Positions 1-12,319 of a stretch of 64,000 nt of DNA are shown one piece after another (the stretch's first letter is position 1; every line of letters starts with the position of its first letter). Location: assembly GCA_948567375.1 (NCBI GenBank), contig OX419756.1, positions 52,864,552 through 52,928,551 on the forward strand, given 5' to 3'. A program made the position numbers and the translations under genes. Source of the DNA: Lunularia cruciata. Lineage: Eukaryota; Streptophyta; Marchantiopsida; Lunulariales; Lunulariaceae. Under the pieces are notes generated by a model that was not told the DNA's origin, ran no database searches, and saw only the letters and a list, made by a program, of their open reading frames with translations.

Positions 1-935
1 TAAAAGTTTTAGAGGCATCTAGGCATTAGGTGTTATGTCAAACTATGGACCTAAATTGTTTGACTTGGATTGTGAGCCTTACCTTGGCAGAGCAGTGTAG
101 GATGTGCTTGAGAGGCATCACCACTCGAACACTTGTGAGTTGTGTGCCTATTGAGATAATTCAAGCACATGCTATGGATGATAGACCAAGTATTGTTTGG
201 ACACATCCATAGCTACCAAGTGAGCATGATCTTCTTGGATTACACCCTTGGTCTACTTGAGATGCAGCTAGACGATTTGCAGCCAGAGTGGAGGGAGTTT
301 TTCACATGGAGGTTGGGATCTAGTCGTTAGGGGCATGGCACTATTGCTCCCAAGGGCCCATTGTACCAGCTATTTAGTATGTCTTTCACTCCTACAACAA
401 TTACAGAGGATACTTGGGAGCCAAATCTTGGACCCAAGCTTATAGGAGAGGAAAGACAAAGAGTTTGGAGGTTCTTGAGGAGCTACATGAGTTGTTTTGC
501 CTTCAATATGAAGGATTAGGGTGCTCTAAAAGGACTTGGTATTTAGATTGAGCTGACTAGCGATACATCAATTTTCTAATGTCCCTATCAATATAGTGAC
601 ATGGAGAGAGCATTGATTCAGAGCTGGAGTAGAGACCTTTTTGAGGTTGGTTTGGTAGAGATTTCACATGGAGAGTACGCATAAACTACAGTGATGCCAA
701 CTAAGAAGGATATGCATGGAAACTACACATATAGGCAGATATGGGAAGATTAGTGTCCTATCAATTGACAAACTAGGGCTGATTGGTATTCCATGCCTAC
801 ATTGGAGGAGATCTTTGATGCAAGTAGGCATGCAAAAGTCTTTAGTACTTTGGATCTTTGAGCAGGATATCATTAGTTGCAGATTAGAGAGGAGGATAAG
901 TCCAAGACAACATTTTGGGCTATTGATACTCATGA
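1..935 (+). pseudogene. G1 pol fragment: methyltransferase C-terminus, RT N-terminal half
   Basis: The left end of G1, a Ty3/Gypsy-type element entered part-way. Positions 30-212 match the C-terminal (motif X) part of the cytosine methyltransferase domain that is better preserved in G2 (39400-40460, minus). From about 400 on, the sequence matches the G2 pre-RT linker and the first half of reverse transcriptase, including LFEVGLVEISHGEYA, the residues MPTLEEIFD and AGYHQLQIREEDKSKTTFWAID. Several in-frame stops and a frame change near 720-760 make it a pseudogene. The RT reading breaks off at 935, where the H1 LTR starts, and resumes at 21784 with the next RT residues, so H1 is a clean insertion into this gene. 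The protease and gag of G1 lie left of the window. Confidence 0.8.
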
Positions 936-1979
936 TGTCATTGGGAAAATAGCCCATGTATACCCTTGATGCCATTTGGTGTGAGATTTTTTTTTCTCTT
1001 CTTCTTGTTGCAAAGAATTTGGTTTTCTTTTATGTCATTGTGTCTTGAGAGTCATTTTATGCTACCTTGTCTCGGAAATATTTTATATGTTATTTCAGAG
1101 GTGACAGATATTGCTTGCTTGAACAGAGACAAGGGAAGGAGATGATGCATCAAATGAGAAAGTGAAGTCCAGGCAGGGGAACCCTCAAGGGGAAAGTCTG
1201 GACTGAACAAACAGAGAAATGCTTGGCTGTGCCAGGATAGAGAAGAACAGAATTTTTTTGAGAATGAATTTTGAATTGACTATGGCAAGGCATAGAAAAG
1301 AAGAGGTTGAGAGAGTTGGTTGTTTGTGATATGACAAGGAAAGAGAATATTGGCTGGAATGAATTGCTTAGACAGTCAAGGAGTTTAAGTGTGGTCACTG
1401 CATAGAATAGAGCTGTTTGGCTTTGTCCAACTTATAACTGCATGGCTGGTAAATATGATGATTCATGAGCAAATGCATGTACTTTGAACTATGGATATTG
1501 ATAAGGGAAGGAATCCATTTTAGGAGCTCTTGATCCAGTTTATGTGAATGACACAATTCAATGATCTGGACGCCCTGGTATGAGTCCGGTTAGATTGCTT
1601 GTGGTTATTCTACAAACCTCACCAGATCCAGTCCTATGAACCCATCTGGTCCAGAACCACAAACCCAAACTTCAGAGGTGAACTGGAAACAAGACTATAT
1701 AGGACTAAAGAGTCACAAACCCAAACTTGATAGAACACAAACAATTCTGTGAACGTCAACGTTAACCTGGAAGATCAAACTCACAAACCCCAAGAAGAGC
1801 CTACTATGGGGAGCAATTGGAAACAACATACTCTAACAAGAGCAAGATTGCTAACCATATAGGAGTAAGAGAAAGAGTGTCAGACTACAAGAATCCTTGA
1901 GCCTTTGACAACAAGAGCAATCTAAGCACAAGCAGCCAGGTGCCCGATGCATTCTTGAGACTAGACAAACCTTGCAACA
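936..1979 (+). repeat. H1 5' LTR (short form)
   Basis: This 1044-bp LTR matches the two ends of the 2588-bp 3' LTR: its start resembles 19196-19350, and 1100-1979 resembles 20900-21783. The middle tandem array of the 3' LTR (about 19360-20890) is absent. It ends in ttgcaaca directly before the primer-site candidate. The array is also present in the related LTR at 52766-55215, so its absence here is more likely a deletion than the ancestral state. Confidence 0.85.
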
Positions 1980-1983
1980 TAAG

Positions 1984-2000
1984 TGGCGACCATGCTAGGG
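1984..2000 (+). other. H1 primer-binding-site candidate
   Basis: The sequence tggcgaccatgctaggg begins four bases after the 5' LTR end, where a tRNA-primer site is expected. It looks like the tggcga... primer sites of other plant Ty3 elements, but I could not assign the tRNA. From here to 2239 is leader with no supported gene. Confidence 0.5.
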
Positions 2001-2239
2001 ATTCTTGGGGCTTGTGCTTAGAAATTAAGAACAGATTAGATCTGAGGGTGGATTGGGAGTGAGTCGGGTGTTAGTAGTTGATTTGGACTGAGAGAAGGAT
2101 GGGGCTTGAATCATCATCTTCTGCTACGTCAAGGGAGCAAGAGCTCTTGCTAATTGTCATGGCGGCCATGAGGGACCAAGACCAAGAGAGGGATAGAATG
2201 AAAATGTAATCTTCCCAAGTCACAAAGTGTCCGCAAGCA

Positions 2240-3468
2240 GTGGTGGACCAACAAAGTGAGTTTGATGGTAAGAACGTGACAAGGTATTTGAAGATCTTTT
2301 GGAGAGAGGCTAAACTTCATGACCTTGATGAGAAGATTGCCATTTTGAGGTTCCTTACACTAGTGGAACTAGAAATCAGGAAGGTGGTTGAGAGTTTAGT
2401 GGAAGAGATTGCGACATGGGAGGAGTTCTTGCAGATGATGAAGGAAGAATTCCTACTACAAGACGCAGATCGGGTCACTCAAGCCATGTTTTTGGATTGG
2501 GTGAATGATAGGGGCAAGAGCTTGGGGCCGCAAGATCTCCTAAGGGAGTTTAATAAAAGGCTAGGTCAGTTGTTGACTTGTGAAGCTGAAGCAATAAAAT
2601 TACAGCGGTCTAACTATTTCCTACGAGCAATAGATAGCCAATTGCAAGATGAGTTGGAGTATGCACTAGACTTACTCCAACCTGATTGCCTAGGGGTTGT
2701 AGAGCGGACAAAGATTGAGGAGGTCTTTATCTGGGTGAGCTGTAGGGGAAGATAGAGAGAGCTAGATGAGGAAGCGGTAGCCAAGGCACCTGTTTGGAGT
2801 AGTCCTGTTGGAACCAACAAAGAGAAGGTGGAACAACAGGAAAATGAGGTGGCCAAAGAGGGAGCAGTTGATGAGATTTTGTGGTTGATAGAAGGGCTAA
2901 AAATTTTGACCACAAAGGGCAATCAGCTGCAGAGTGGGAGTAGTGCTAAAAGAACAGGTGGAGAGAGGAGGCAGCCCTATGGGTGCATGTGGTGTGACAC
3001 TAAGAGTCATGCCAAAGGGACTGCCAAGAGCTATCAAAAGCATTGCAAAAACAGTTAGTAAAGTTTGTTGGGGAACACGGAATGAAGAAGATAGCCTTTT
3101 ATGATATTGGGGAGCCAATACCGTTGAACAAGGATAGAGGGAGCATGAAGGCTTTGCTTGAGAGACACATGGGCAAATGGGAAGTAGGCATAGCTGTTTG
3201 TTGCTTTTGAGCCTAGAGTGTATAACGTAGTGAGCGAGAAGACACAAAGTGAAGACTTAGGTGAAGTGGAGAAGAAAAGACTTGCAAAGCAGGTCCGGAG
3301 GAAATCAGGATGGGATGTACTAGTAGCAATAACAGCTATCACAGCCAAAGTTGGTGCTATTTGAGATGCAATGATTGAGGTGAAGCAGAAAGCTGATCAG
3401 CGGGCAGAAAATAAAGGACAAGCAAAGGAGAAGCAACAACAAGTGGAACCAAAGAGAAGACAGGTTAG
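2240..3468 (+). pseudogene. H1 gag (capsid and degenerate zinc knuckle)
   Basis: Gag of H1. The open part 2240-2755 (171 codons) resembles a plant retrotransposon capsid: residues 8-22 read FDGKNVTRYLKIFWR, followed by the helix-rich region with paired acidic and basic residues (LQDELEYALDLLQ near residue 135). A stop at about 2753 ends this frame, and coding continues degenerate to about 3060. There a zinc-knuckle remnant is visible as CMWCDTKSH at 2988-3015: the first two cysteines and the histidine are present, and the last cysteine is lost. The rest up to 3468 is a Lys/Glu-rich linker with several stops. The K-family solo LTR A is inserted at 3469, and the following protease part resumes after 7245. 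Non-functional. Confidence 0.75.
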
Positions 3469-6400
3469 TGTGACAACCTGGCAAATATCACTTTTGCGGT
3501 AATCGGGTAAGTAAAGTTTGTTCCCGCAGAGATACGATTCAGATTTGGTCAAATACAAAGTCAAAAGTCACAATGTAGTTCTTATTGGTTGCATCTTTAA
3601 TCTCTCAGGTAGAAACCACACCCAGAAGAGAGTAACAAGCACTGACTCACAGTCTCGTCACAAAGTAACACTCCTTAATCACAACACCTTCAATTCTTTC
3701 CAAACAATCTTGATTGTGATGATTTAGGCTCTCCCAAAAATGGCACTTCACTGCAAAACAACTCCGCCTCAGAATTGTGTTCCACCCCTCCACTAAAGGC
3801 ACAATTTCCTTGATCAAAATTGTTTCACATCAACTTTGCACTGCACTCACAAATGCAAAATACTACCAACACTACAATTCTTCTCAAATCTATCAAGGCA
3901 TTGCTTTGATTGCACTTCACTCAGGATCAAACACATAGAATGAAGATCAAGGCTAGGGAATCTAACATCCAACAAGCACACTGACTTGCACTTTGAATTT
4001 CTCCACACACTCACAAACACAAGCACAATGTTGATACTCGGAATCAAGCTCGAGCAACGAGCACTACTTCACAACACTTTGCTTTATCTATTCTCAAAAA
4101 TTATGAGCACTGAACAACATATCATTGTGAATGCCACTCTTAAATAGTGAAGCAAACGACAGTTCTAACAAAAATACCGTTTTCTAACAACTCTACAAAC
4201 CTGCAGATCCAAAATGCAATGCACCTCTTCATATCTGCCTCTTCAAATCTCAATTCTATTACTAATCTGATCTGATGTCTACTTCTTCCTCGGCTTTCAA
4301 ACCTGATCCCGAAGTAATTTCACCTACTACTACTCTATCCTTAGGTTTCACAACTCCTAATTCCTCTACCAAATCTAACAATTCTCTTTGCTGATCTGAA
4401 ATTCCACTAGTGGGTAATCTATCTAACTCCTTATCTCCCAACCCACTCTTCTCTAATACCTCCAATGGTAACTCTGAAGATATCTACACTCCTACTTCAT
4501 CTACTTTGGGTTTTGCTCTAACATCCTTCCAAATTTTATCTATCTCTTATTTGACTAAGTCTAATCTGATTGTGATATTGTCTTCCACTTCCAATATCTT
4601 CCTATCTACATGAGTTCTTAGACTGATCAACAAAGCATTCAAGTCTTTTTCCTTTGCATTTCTCCTCCTCATCTCCTTCACCAACAACTTTAACTCGTGC
4701 AGCCTTGTCTCTTCAATGCGCACACTGACCTCTGTACTCAACATCACATTCATCTTGATCATGATCTCTTTTAATGGCTCTAATCTCATTTTCCTCTCCC
4801 GTTCCCAATCTGCAAGCCAATCTTTCTCTGTACATTGCCAATTCTGCTTCGAACTCGGCTTTCATAGCTTCCTTCTCCTTCTCTTTTTGCACAATCTTTT
4901 CCTCTTGATTACAAAGTAACTCTCTCAACCTTTCTTCTTCTCTATACCGCACTGTCAACTCTCATTGCCACAACTGCTTCTTCTCCTCTACACTCTCCAT
5001 CATCCTATCGCACTCTTGTTCTTTCTCTGCTACTCTTGCCATAGCATGGATAATTTCTAGTCTTGAATCAACAAACTGCTGCTTCAAGATTTCATATTCA
5101 ACAATTTGTCTTTCCTTTGCTATAACACTCTGCTCTATCAGCTCCTCCCAATTCCTTGCTTCTCTCCTTAAATTCTCAATCATTTGATTCTGTACTACTG
5201 CATCTACTCGTAGTACTTCCCTTTCCTCCTCACCTTGGATTATACTCTTCTTCAATTCCAAGTTCTCTTCTTCTAATCTCAGTAACACCTACAACACAAT
5301 CTTCACCTCTGGACACTTTGATTTCATCTTCTTCTTCTTGTGCTCTAACTTCACTAATAAGGGGCACACAACCTCCCATAGGTACTCCACTCCTTCACTC
5401 GGAGTTACCTTGACTTGCGGAGTGATCTCCTTCTTCACCTCTTCTTCACCCAACACTCGTCTTCTAAGCCAAAATCACTATATAAGAATGGATGCTTCGC
5501 TCCCCGAACTTTCATTCTCCTCTTCTCTTACCTTACTCGGCCCCGCTTCACACTTCATCTTTTGCCTAGAACAAACTCCTCATTGAATGGTAACTTTCCT
5601 TTCTTCCAGCTCTGGCACTTTGTCTTCCAACTTCAAGTTACCTTTTCCTTCCATCTCCATCATGGCTTTCTCTTCCTTGGGTACCAATGTCATCTCCCCT
5701 CCATCGTTGCTATGACTACTCATGTCTCCACTCTATAGTGTGAGCTCGGGTTCTTCATCTCTTTCCAAGTCTTTGGACTTGTACTCGGCTTTGCCCTCTG
5801 ATTCTTCTTCCAATGATGCGATTACCACCATACCTTTCCTTGGGTTTACTCTTCTGGTCTTCCGAGGTCTTACCTTCTCAACGTCTTCTCCTTCTCCTTG
5901 TCGACTCCTCTTCTTTGACTTTGGAGTACTCATGTCCAATTGCACACTCTTCCCTGTCTACGCGTAGTACTCATTGTTGCTCTTGATCTGAAGAATGTAT
6001 TGCTGTTCCTCCGTGTCAACATCCTTTCTTAAGTCGGGATGGAAATGCGACACCCTCCTATTGTGCTCCGCTGCATTGAGCAAGTTCAGCCCTAGATAGA
6101 AATGAGCTGCAAATGGCATAATGTAATGCGGAGGCAATTTATCCCACAAATTCCACACCATCTCTCTTGTTTGCCCAATTGATTGGCTCTCTTGCAAACA
6201 TCTTATGGAAGAACACCACTTGGTGCTTCATCACATAAGTCGTTCTCTCCGGCTTCAAGATTTCCATTAGAGCACTCACGATCCCTCACTTGACAGGATC
6301 CTTGTAACTCTCTACTTTGTAACCATTCTTTGTGCGCTTCAAAGAGAAAGCATCTCTCACCTCTTGGGTTTCTTCTACTACTTCTCCCTTTCCCAAGAAC

Positions 6401-7245
6401 GTGGCACCATGCTCTGCACCTACTTCTCTTCCAAGTACTAAACTCCAATTGGACTTTGTCCAACACGCCAAATAACCTCTCTTCCCCTCTTCCTCGGGGC
6501 CATTGAGACATCTACTCTCGATTATCTCAATCATGAACCTTGGAAAGCTTACATTCCAGTTCCATGCCAAGAATGTGATCCAAAGTCTGCTCAAGACTTC
6601 AATTCTTGCAATCACATCTAACCTCTGAATTGCATGATTTCTCACTATGAATTTGGAGTTCTTCCTCCCTCCTCCCATCTTTCTCTCTTCCACTCTGGGC
6701 TGGGGACTATTCTTCCTCTTGGATTAGCTCTCTTGAATTCTCCTATACACACCCATGCGTCTTTGACTCTACTTTCCTTCCTACAATCTCTTGCAGGATG
6801 ACTTCTTAATGGCAAGGGAAAATTGCTTGTCATCGCTTTGTCTTTAGCCTAATTTTTATAGAGTTGTGCCTTCTTTGTCTCTCTTCAATTTGAGTTTCTA
6901 CCAAGAAATCACACCTCTTGCATGCTCCTGTCACTGTCAAATGTCCTTCACGCATATGACTGCCATTTTTGAATGGTCCCTTCTTGAATCTCTCTCCCCA
7001 AAGGAAAGTTGTTACACTGTCCTCGCCTCGGGTTGAGCACCCCCGATGCAAAGACTCCTTACTTTGGGTTGTATGCTGACAGGGCAATTCTGAGTACTTT
7101 GCCTTATGACCCAAAGCCATGTTACCTTGGGTTTCATCCCGAGGACACTTTTCTTTGCCTTCTTTGGCCATACAAGCACAATTCAACTTCTCTATACACT
7201 TCTTCTTCCACATTTTGAAAAAAAACAAAAAATGTGGGTACCACA
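3469..7245 (-). mobile_element. Solo LTR A of family K, inserted in H1 gag/protease
   Basis: This 3777-bp LTR on the minus strand begins (right side) TGTGGTACCCACATTT and ends (left side) GGTTGTCACA, the same termini as copies B, C, D and the 3' LTR of K. No internal retroviral sequence adjoins it, and H1 coding sequence flanks both sides, so it is a solo LTR left by LTR-LTR recombination. The 5-bp flanks are gttag and atcag (3 of 5 match), consistent with an old, mutated target duplication. It contains a decayed copy of the U3 protein gene (4262-6833) and a TATA-like box on the minus strand at 4139-4146. Confidence 0.85.
4262..6833 (-). pseudogene. U3-encoded coiled-coil protein, decayed copy A
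   Basis: Decayed form of the protein encoded in family-K LTRs. Starting at 6833 (MTSNFPLPLRS), the pieces are: a basic N-terminal stretch; a domain with the conserved motif ITFLAWNWN (near 6580) and a later LNLLNAAE (near 6070); an acidic/basic middle with TPKSKKRSR (near 5925); and a coiled coil from about 5290 to 4550 ending in SGLKAEEEVDIRSD at 4262. It is broken by several frameshifts and stops (for example near 6690, 6280, 5950 and 4960). The order and the C-terminal half match the intact 561-codon frame of K (56009-57694). The N-terminal domain here is missing from K. Function unknown; alignment to K indicates it was once a protein of about 780 residues. Confidence 0.75.
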
Positions 7246-8488
7246 ATCAGAAGGAAGGAAGTGCAGTTTAGCGATCCTTGAAAGGGCAAAGATTAGGGTT
7301 TGAGTGGTGGGGAGGAGTCTTGGATGGATGTAGAGGGTGTAGTAAACCAGAAACTTGGAGAGAGATCTCCCAAGAGAGGAGTAGGTTGGCTGTTGAGCCG
7401 GGATATAGAGATGGAGCTTGGTCCTCAAGAGATTACTAAGAAGTTCTGGAAGCAAGACGTGAGAGGATTCACAAATGAAGAGTTCTTTAGCAGCTTGCGG
7501 AAAGATGCACAAGATCTTATCCTGGTCAAGGCAAAGAAGAAGGAGTTCTACAAGGAGGGTCCTCATACATCCTTGTTGTATGAGGACGAGATCGAGGCGG
7601 ATGAAGAAGTAAGCAATTATGGCTTAGAATTTGAACAAGAAAATCTAGAAGATGACACCAAAGAAGCACGTGTCTATGATGCTGCTCTTGAGGAGGAAAG
7701 GCCTTTTGTGCCCTTGTCCAAAGAGGTGCATGATTCCTTTTGGGCAAGAAGCTACAGCAAATGTGAGATCAAGATGCAGGGTGTGAAGCATCCGGTGAGA
7801 GCACTGATCAACTCAAGGTCTGAAGTTAACCTCATATCAAAGACTGTCTACAAAGAAGGTCGTTGGAAGGTGGACCGCAACATTGATTGGAAGGTAAATT
7901 TAGTGAATAAAACCAAGAATGCATTGTGAGGAGCTTGTCTTGATGCCAAGATCAAGATAGGGAATGTAGTAAAACCAATCTAAATGTCTGTACACAATAC
8001 CTTGCCCTATCTGGTCATACTAGGACAAACCTTTATCACTCAGTTTAGGATGGAGAGCAGTCTTAAATGATGGGACTCACATAGCAAAGGTCAGGAGTCA
8101 GAATGGGGCCAGAATAGTGTAGTTTCCTACTGTCTTGCCGGGCAGCAATAGGAACAGGAGAGAGTTGAGAGATCCGGAGAAGTCTACTGGAAGGTGGGGT
8201 TTCCACTAGGCATCTTGGCAGGGAAGGTGGAAGAACAAGGCACCATATGTAGTATTCCACCACAAAAAGTCAGCAAGCAGGATTGCTCTGATAGGACCTA
8301 CGTTGGAATCCAACGAGATAGAACTGTTTGCTTTGTGCATGTAGAGAACACGTCAAAGATTTTGCAGAAAAAGATGAGAAGGAAAGAAAGAGTTCTGAAA
8401 ATAGCAATGGAAGTTAGCGAGGCTACCATTGGATTGTTGGAAAATTGGAGAGAAGGCAGAGCGGTCCAAGAAGTGATTAGTGCAATGG
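7246..8488 (+). pseudogene. H1 protease region
   Basis: Continuation of H1 after solo LTR A. The frame 7300-7929 (209 codons) carries an acidic linker (residues 85-135) and then a retropepsin-like segment at residues 150-195, with VRALINSRSEVNLIS. Here the usual catalytic Asp of the D-S/T-G site is Asn and the Gly is Arg, so the active site is destroyed. Downstream pieces to 8488 (for example 8194-8493) read as a Lys/Glu-rich linker toward RT. The sequence stops at the boundary of solo LTR B and picks up again at 12320. Non-functional; the assignment rests on the ALI-x-S-x-S-E-V-N-L-I pattern and on position. Confidence 0.7.
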
Positions 8489-11400
8489 TGTGACAACCTG
8501 GCAAATATCACTTTTGCAGTAATCAGGTAAGTAAAGTTTGTTCTCATAGAGATACTGTTCAGAATTGGTCAAATACAAAGACAAAGAGTAACAAGTAGTT
8601 CTTCTTGGTTGCATCTTTAATCTCTTAGGTAGAAACTACACCCTGAAGAGAGTAACAAGCATTGACTTGTAGTCTTGTCACACAAAAATGTCACACTTAA
8701 TCACAACTCCATCAAATCTTTCCAAACAATCTTGATTGTGATAATTTAGTCTCTCTTGAAAATGGCACTTCCTTGCAAAATGACTTTGCTTCAGAATTGT
8801 GTTCCACACTTTCATTGAAGGCACAACTTCCTCAATCAAAATTGCTTCACATCAACACTACACTGCACTCACAACTGCAAAATACTACCAACATTACAAC
8901 TCCTCTCAAATCTGTCAAGGCATTGCTCCGATTGCTCTTCATTCAAGATCAAACACACAAAATGAAGATCACGGCTATGGAATCCAACATCCAACAAACA
9001 CATTGATTTGCACTTGAAAATTCTCCAAACACTCACAAACACACACATAGCACTGATAGTCGGAATTAAGCTCAAGTGACAAGCACTACTTCATAGCACT
9101 TTGTTTTATCTATTCTCATAAATTATGAGCACTAAACAACATAACATTGCAAATGCCTCCTTTAAATAAGTAGAGCTCTTTAACAGTTAACTAACTTCCT
9201 AAACTGCTTCCTAACAACACTAACAACCTATAGATCTAAAATGACAATGCACCTCTTCATACCTGCCTCTTCAAATCCCAAAATTATTACTACTCCAATT
9301 GGGTGTCTACTTCTTCTTTGGCTTCCAAACCCAAAGTAACCTCACATACTACTCCATCCTTGGGTTTCACAACTACTAACTCTTCTACCAATTTTAACAC
9401 CTCTTCACTTTGATCTACAATTCCCGTTATGGGCAATCTACACACATCTTCTCCTTGCAACCCATCTTTCTCTAATACCTCCAATGGCAACTCCAAAGAT
9501 ATTTGTACTCCTATCTCTTCTACTTCAAGTTTTGCTTTGACATCCTTCCAAAGTTTATCTATTTTTAACTTAACTAAATCTAATCTAACAATGATATTGT
9601 CTTCCACTTCCAATACCTTCCTATCTACACAAGTTCTAAGACTAATCAGAAAAGCATTCAAGTCCTTATCTTTCACATTTCTTCTCCTTGTCTCCTGCAC
9701 TGAAAATCTTAACTCTTGCAACCTAGTTTCTTCAATCCTTACATTGGCTTTTGTACTCAACATTGCATTCATCTTCACTACTATCTCCTTCAACAGCTCA
9801 AGCCTCATTCTTCTTTCATGTTCTTGATCCGCATGCCAGTCTTCTTGGTACATTGCTAGCTCTGCCTCAAATTTGGCCTTCACATTCTCCTTATCCTTCT
9901 CTTTCTGCACTACTTTCTCTTCCAAATTACAAAGGGTTCTCTCCTAAACCTTATCTCAATCTTTCTTCTTCTCTATACCTCACTGTTAACTTTGTTTGCT
10001 AGAGCTGCTTCTTCTCTTCTACACTATGCATCACTCTATCGAGCTCTTGCTCCTTCTATGCTACTCTTGCCATAGCATGGATGATCTCTAATCAAGAATC
10101 AACAAACTGCTATTTCAAGATTTCATAGTCAGCTATCTATCTTTCCCTAGCTATAAGATTTTGCTCTATTATTTTCTCTTTACTCCCCACTTCACTCTTC
10201 AGATTGTCAGTCACTTCATTTTGTACTAGTGCATCTACTTGTAGTACCTCCCTTTGCTCCTCTCCTTGGGTCCTTGTAGTACCTCCCTTTGCTCCTCCCA
10301 TACTCTCCTTCAACTCAGAGTTCTCTTCTTCTAACCGTGCCAACACCTGCAACACAATCTTTACCTCCAGATACTCCGATTTCATCTCTTTCTTCTTCTC
10401 CTCCAACTTCATCAGCAACAAGCAGACAATCTCCTACAGATACTCCACTCCTCCGCTCTGGTTCCCTTCTGCTTGCAAGCTCTTCCTCTTCTTTGCTTCT
10501 TCTTCTCTTGACACTCTTCTCCTTAGCCAAAGTTGCCTGATTAGAATGGATTCCTTGCTCCCCAAACTTCCACTATCCATTTCTCTCCTTGACTTGGTCC
10601 TGCCTCATATGTTGCATTTCTTCTAGATTGGATACCTCTCTAAATGATAACCTTCTTCTCTTCTTTTTTTGTAACTTCTTCTTCTTCCCTCGGGTTATCT
10701 TCTTCTACATCTCCAACTTTCCCTCTTCTTCTTCAAGTATCAGCTGAATTTCCACTCCATCCTCACTCTTGCTACTCGCTTCACCACTTTGTAACCTGAG
10801 TTTAGGTTCTTCTTCTCTCTTTGAGTCTTTTGACTTGTACTTGGCTTCCCCTTTTATTTCTTCTCCTGATGATGCAATTACCACAAGGTCCTTCTTTGGG
10901 TTCACTTTCCTGGTCTTCTGAGGTCTCCTCACCACTACTTCTTCTTTTGGTTGACTCCTCTTCTTCAACTTTGCAGCATTCACCGCCAATCTCATGCTTT
11001 GCCCCGTTTGCGCAAAGTACTCATCATTGCTCCTAATCTGAAGAATGTATTGCTGCTTCTCTGCATCACCATCTCTCCTTAAGTTGGGATGGAAATGCAA
11101 CACCATCTTGTGTTGTTCTGCTGCATTCAACAGATTCAATCCCAAATAAAAGTGGGCTGCAAACGGCACAATGTAGTGTAGAGGTGACTTATCCCTCAAA
11201 TTCCACACCATCTATCTTGTGCGTTGATGAAAGGACTTTGCCCAATTGATTGGTTCCCCTGCAAATATCTTATAGAAAAACACAGCTTGATATTTCATCA
11301 CATAAGTGGTTCGCTCCGGCTTGAAGATAGCCATCATTGCTCCTACGATGCCTCTCCTCATAGGATCCTTATAACTCTCAACCTTATACCCATTCTTTGT

Positions 11401-12319
11401 GTGTTTTGAAGAAAAGATGTCTCACACTTCTTGGGTTTCTTCAGCTACCTCTCCTCTCCCCAAGAATGTGGCTCCTTGCTCCTCACCCTCCTCTCCTCCA
11501 AGTAATAACCTCCAATCCAAAGGTGTCCATCAAGCCGGATTTACTCTCTTACCCTTTGCCTCGGGACTGTCTAGACACTTACTCGCAATGATCCCGGTCA
11601 TGAAACCTAAAAAACTAAGGTTCTAGTTCCATGCCAAAAATGTGATCCAAAGCCTGCTCAAGTCTTTGATTCTTGTGATCACATCCAACCTTCAAATTGC
11701 ATGATTTCTCATTGCAAATTCTGAGTTCTTCTTTCCACCTCCCATCTTATTCTCCTCCACTCTGGGTTGGTGATTATTCTTCCACCCAACTCTCGGACTA
11801 ACTCTCTTGACTTCCTCTCGATGCACAAGCACATCTCTTACTATATTCTCATTTCCCTGATCTCCCTCAAGACAACTCCTTAATGGCAATGGGAAATTAC
11901 TTGTCATCCCTTTGTCTCTATCCCAAATTTTATAGTGGTGTGTTTCCTCAGTCTTTCTTCTCTTTGACCTTCTATCAATAAATCACACCTTTTGCATGCT
12001 CCTATCAATGTCAATTTTCCCTTGCTCATAGGACAGCCATTTTTTATGTGCGGTACCTTCTTATGTCCAACCCCAAAGGAAAGTTGTTACACTATCCTCA
12101 CCTTGGGTTGAGCACCCCTAAGACAAGTCTCCTTACTTTGGGTTGAATGTTGATAGGACCAATCCAAGTACTTTGTCTTCTGACACAAAGTCACTTTACC
12201 TTGGATTACAACCCAAAGACACCATTATTTGCATTCTGATGCCATCCTAATACAATATGACTTTGATTGTACACTTCTTCTTCAAAAATAGGAAAAAAAA
12301 CAAAAATGTGTGTACCACA
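8489..12319 (-). mobile_element. Solo LTR B of family K, inserted between H1 protease and RT
   Basis: This 3831-bp LTR in minus orientation has the same termini as copy A (left tgtgacaacctgg, right gtaccaca). The flanks are aatgg and aataa (3 of 5 match; both differences are G/A). H1 coding sequence continues on both sides. It holds a decayed U3 protein gene at 9290-11907 and a TATA-like tttaaata at 9161-9168. In sequence it is closest to copies A and K rather than to C and D. Confidence 0.85.
9290..11907 (-). pseudogene. U3-encoded coiled-coil protein, decayed copy B
   Basis: Second decayed copy of the K-family LTR protein. It starts at 11907 with MTSNFPLPLRS. The ITFLAWN motif lies near 11620, and the LNLLNAAEQ block lies in the 168-codon open piece 10705-11211, followed by KKRSQPKEE and an acidic stretch. 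The coiled coil is in 10137-10421 and 9290-9925. The last open piece (211 codons) is a good match to residues 350-561 of the K protein and ends near VDTQLE. Stops and frameshifts separate the pieces, including one near 9940 and one near 11300. Function unknown. Confidence 0.75.
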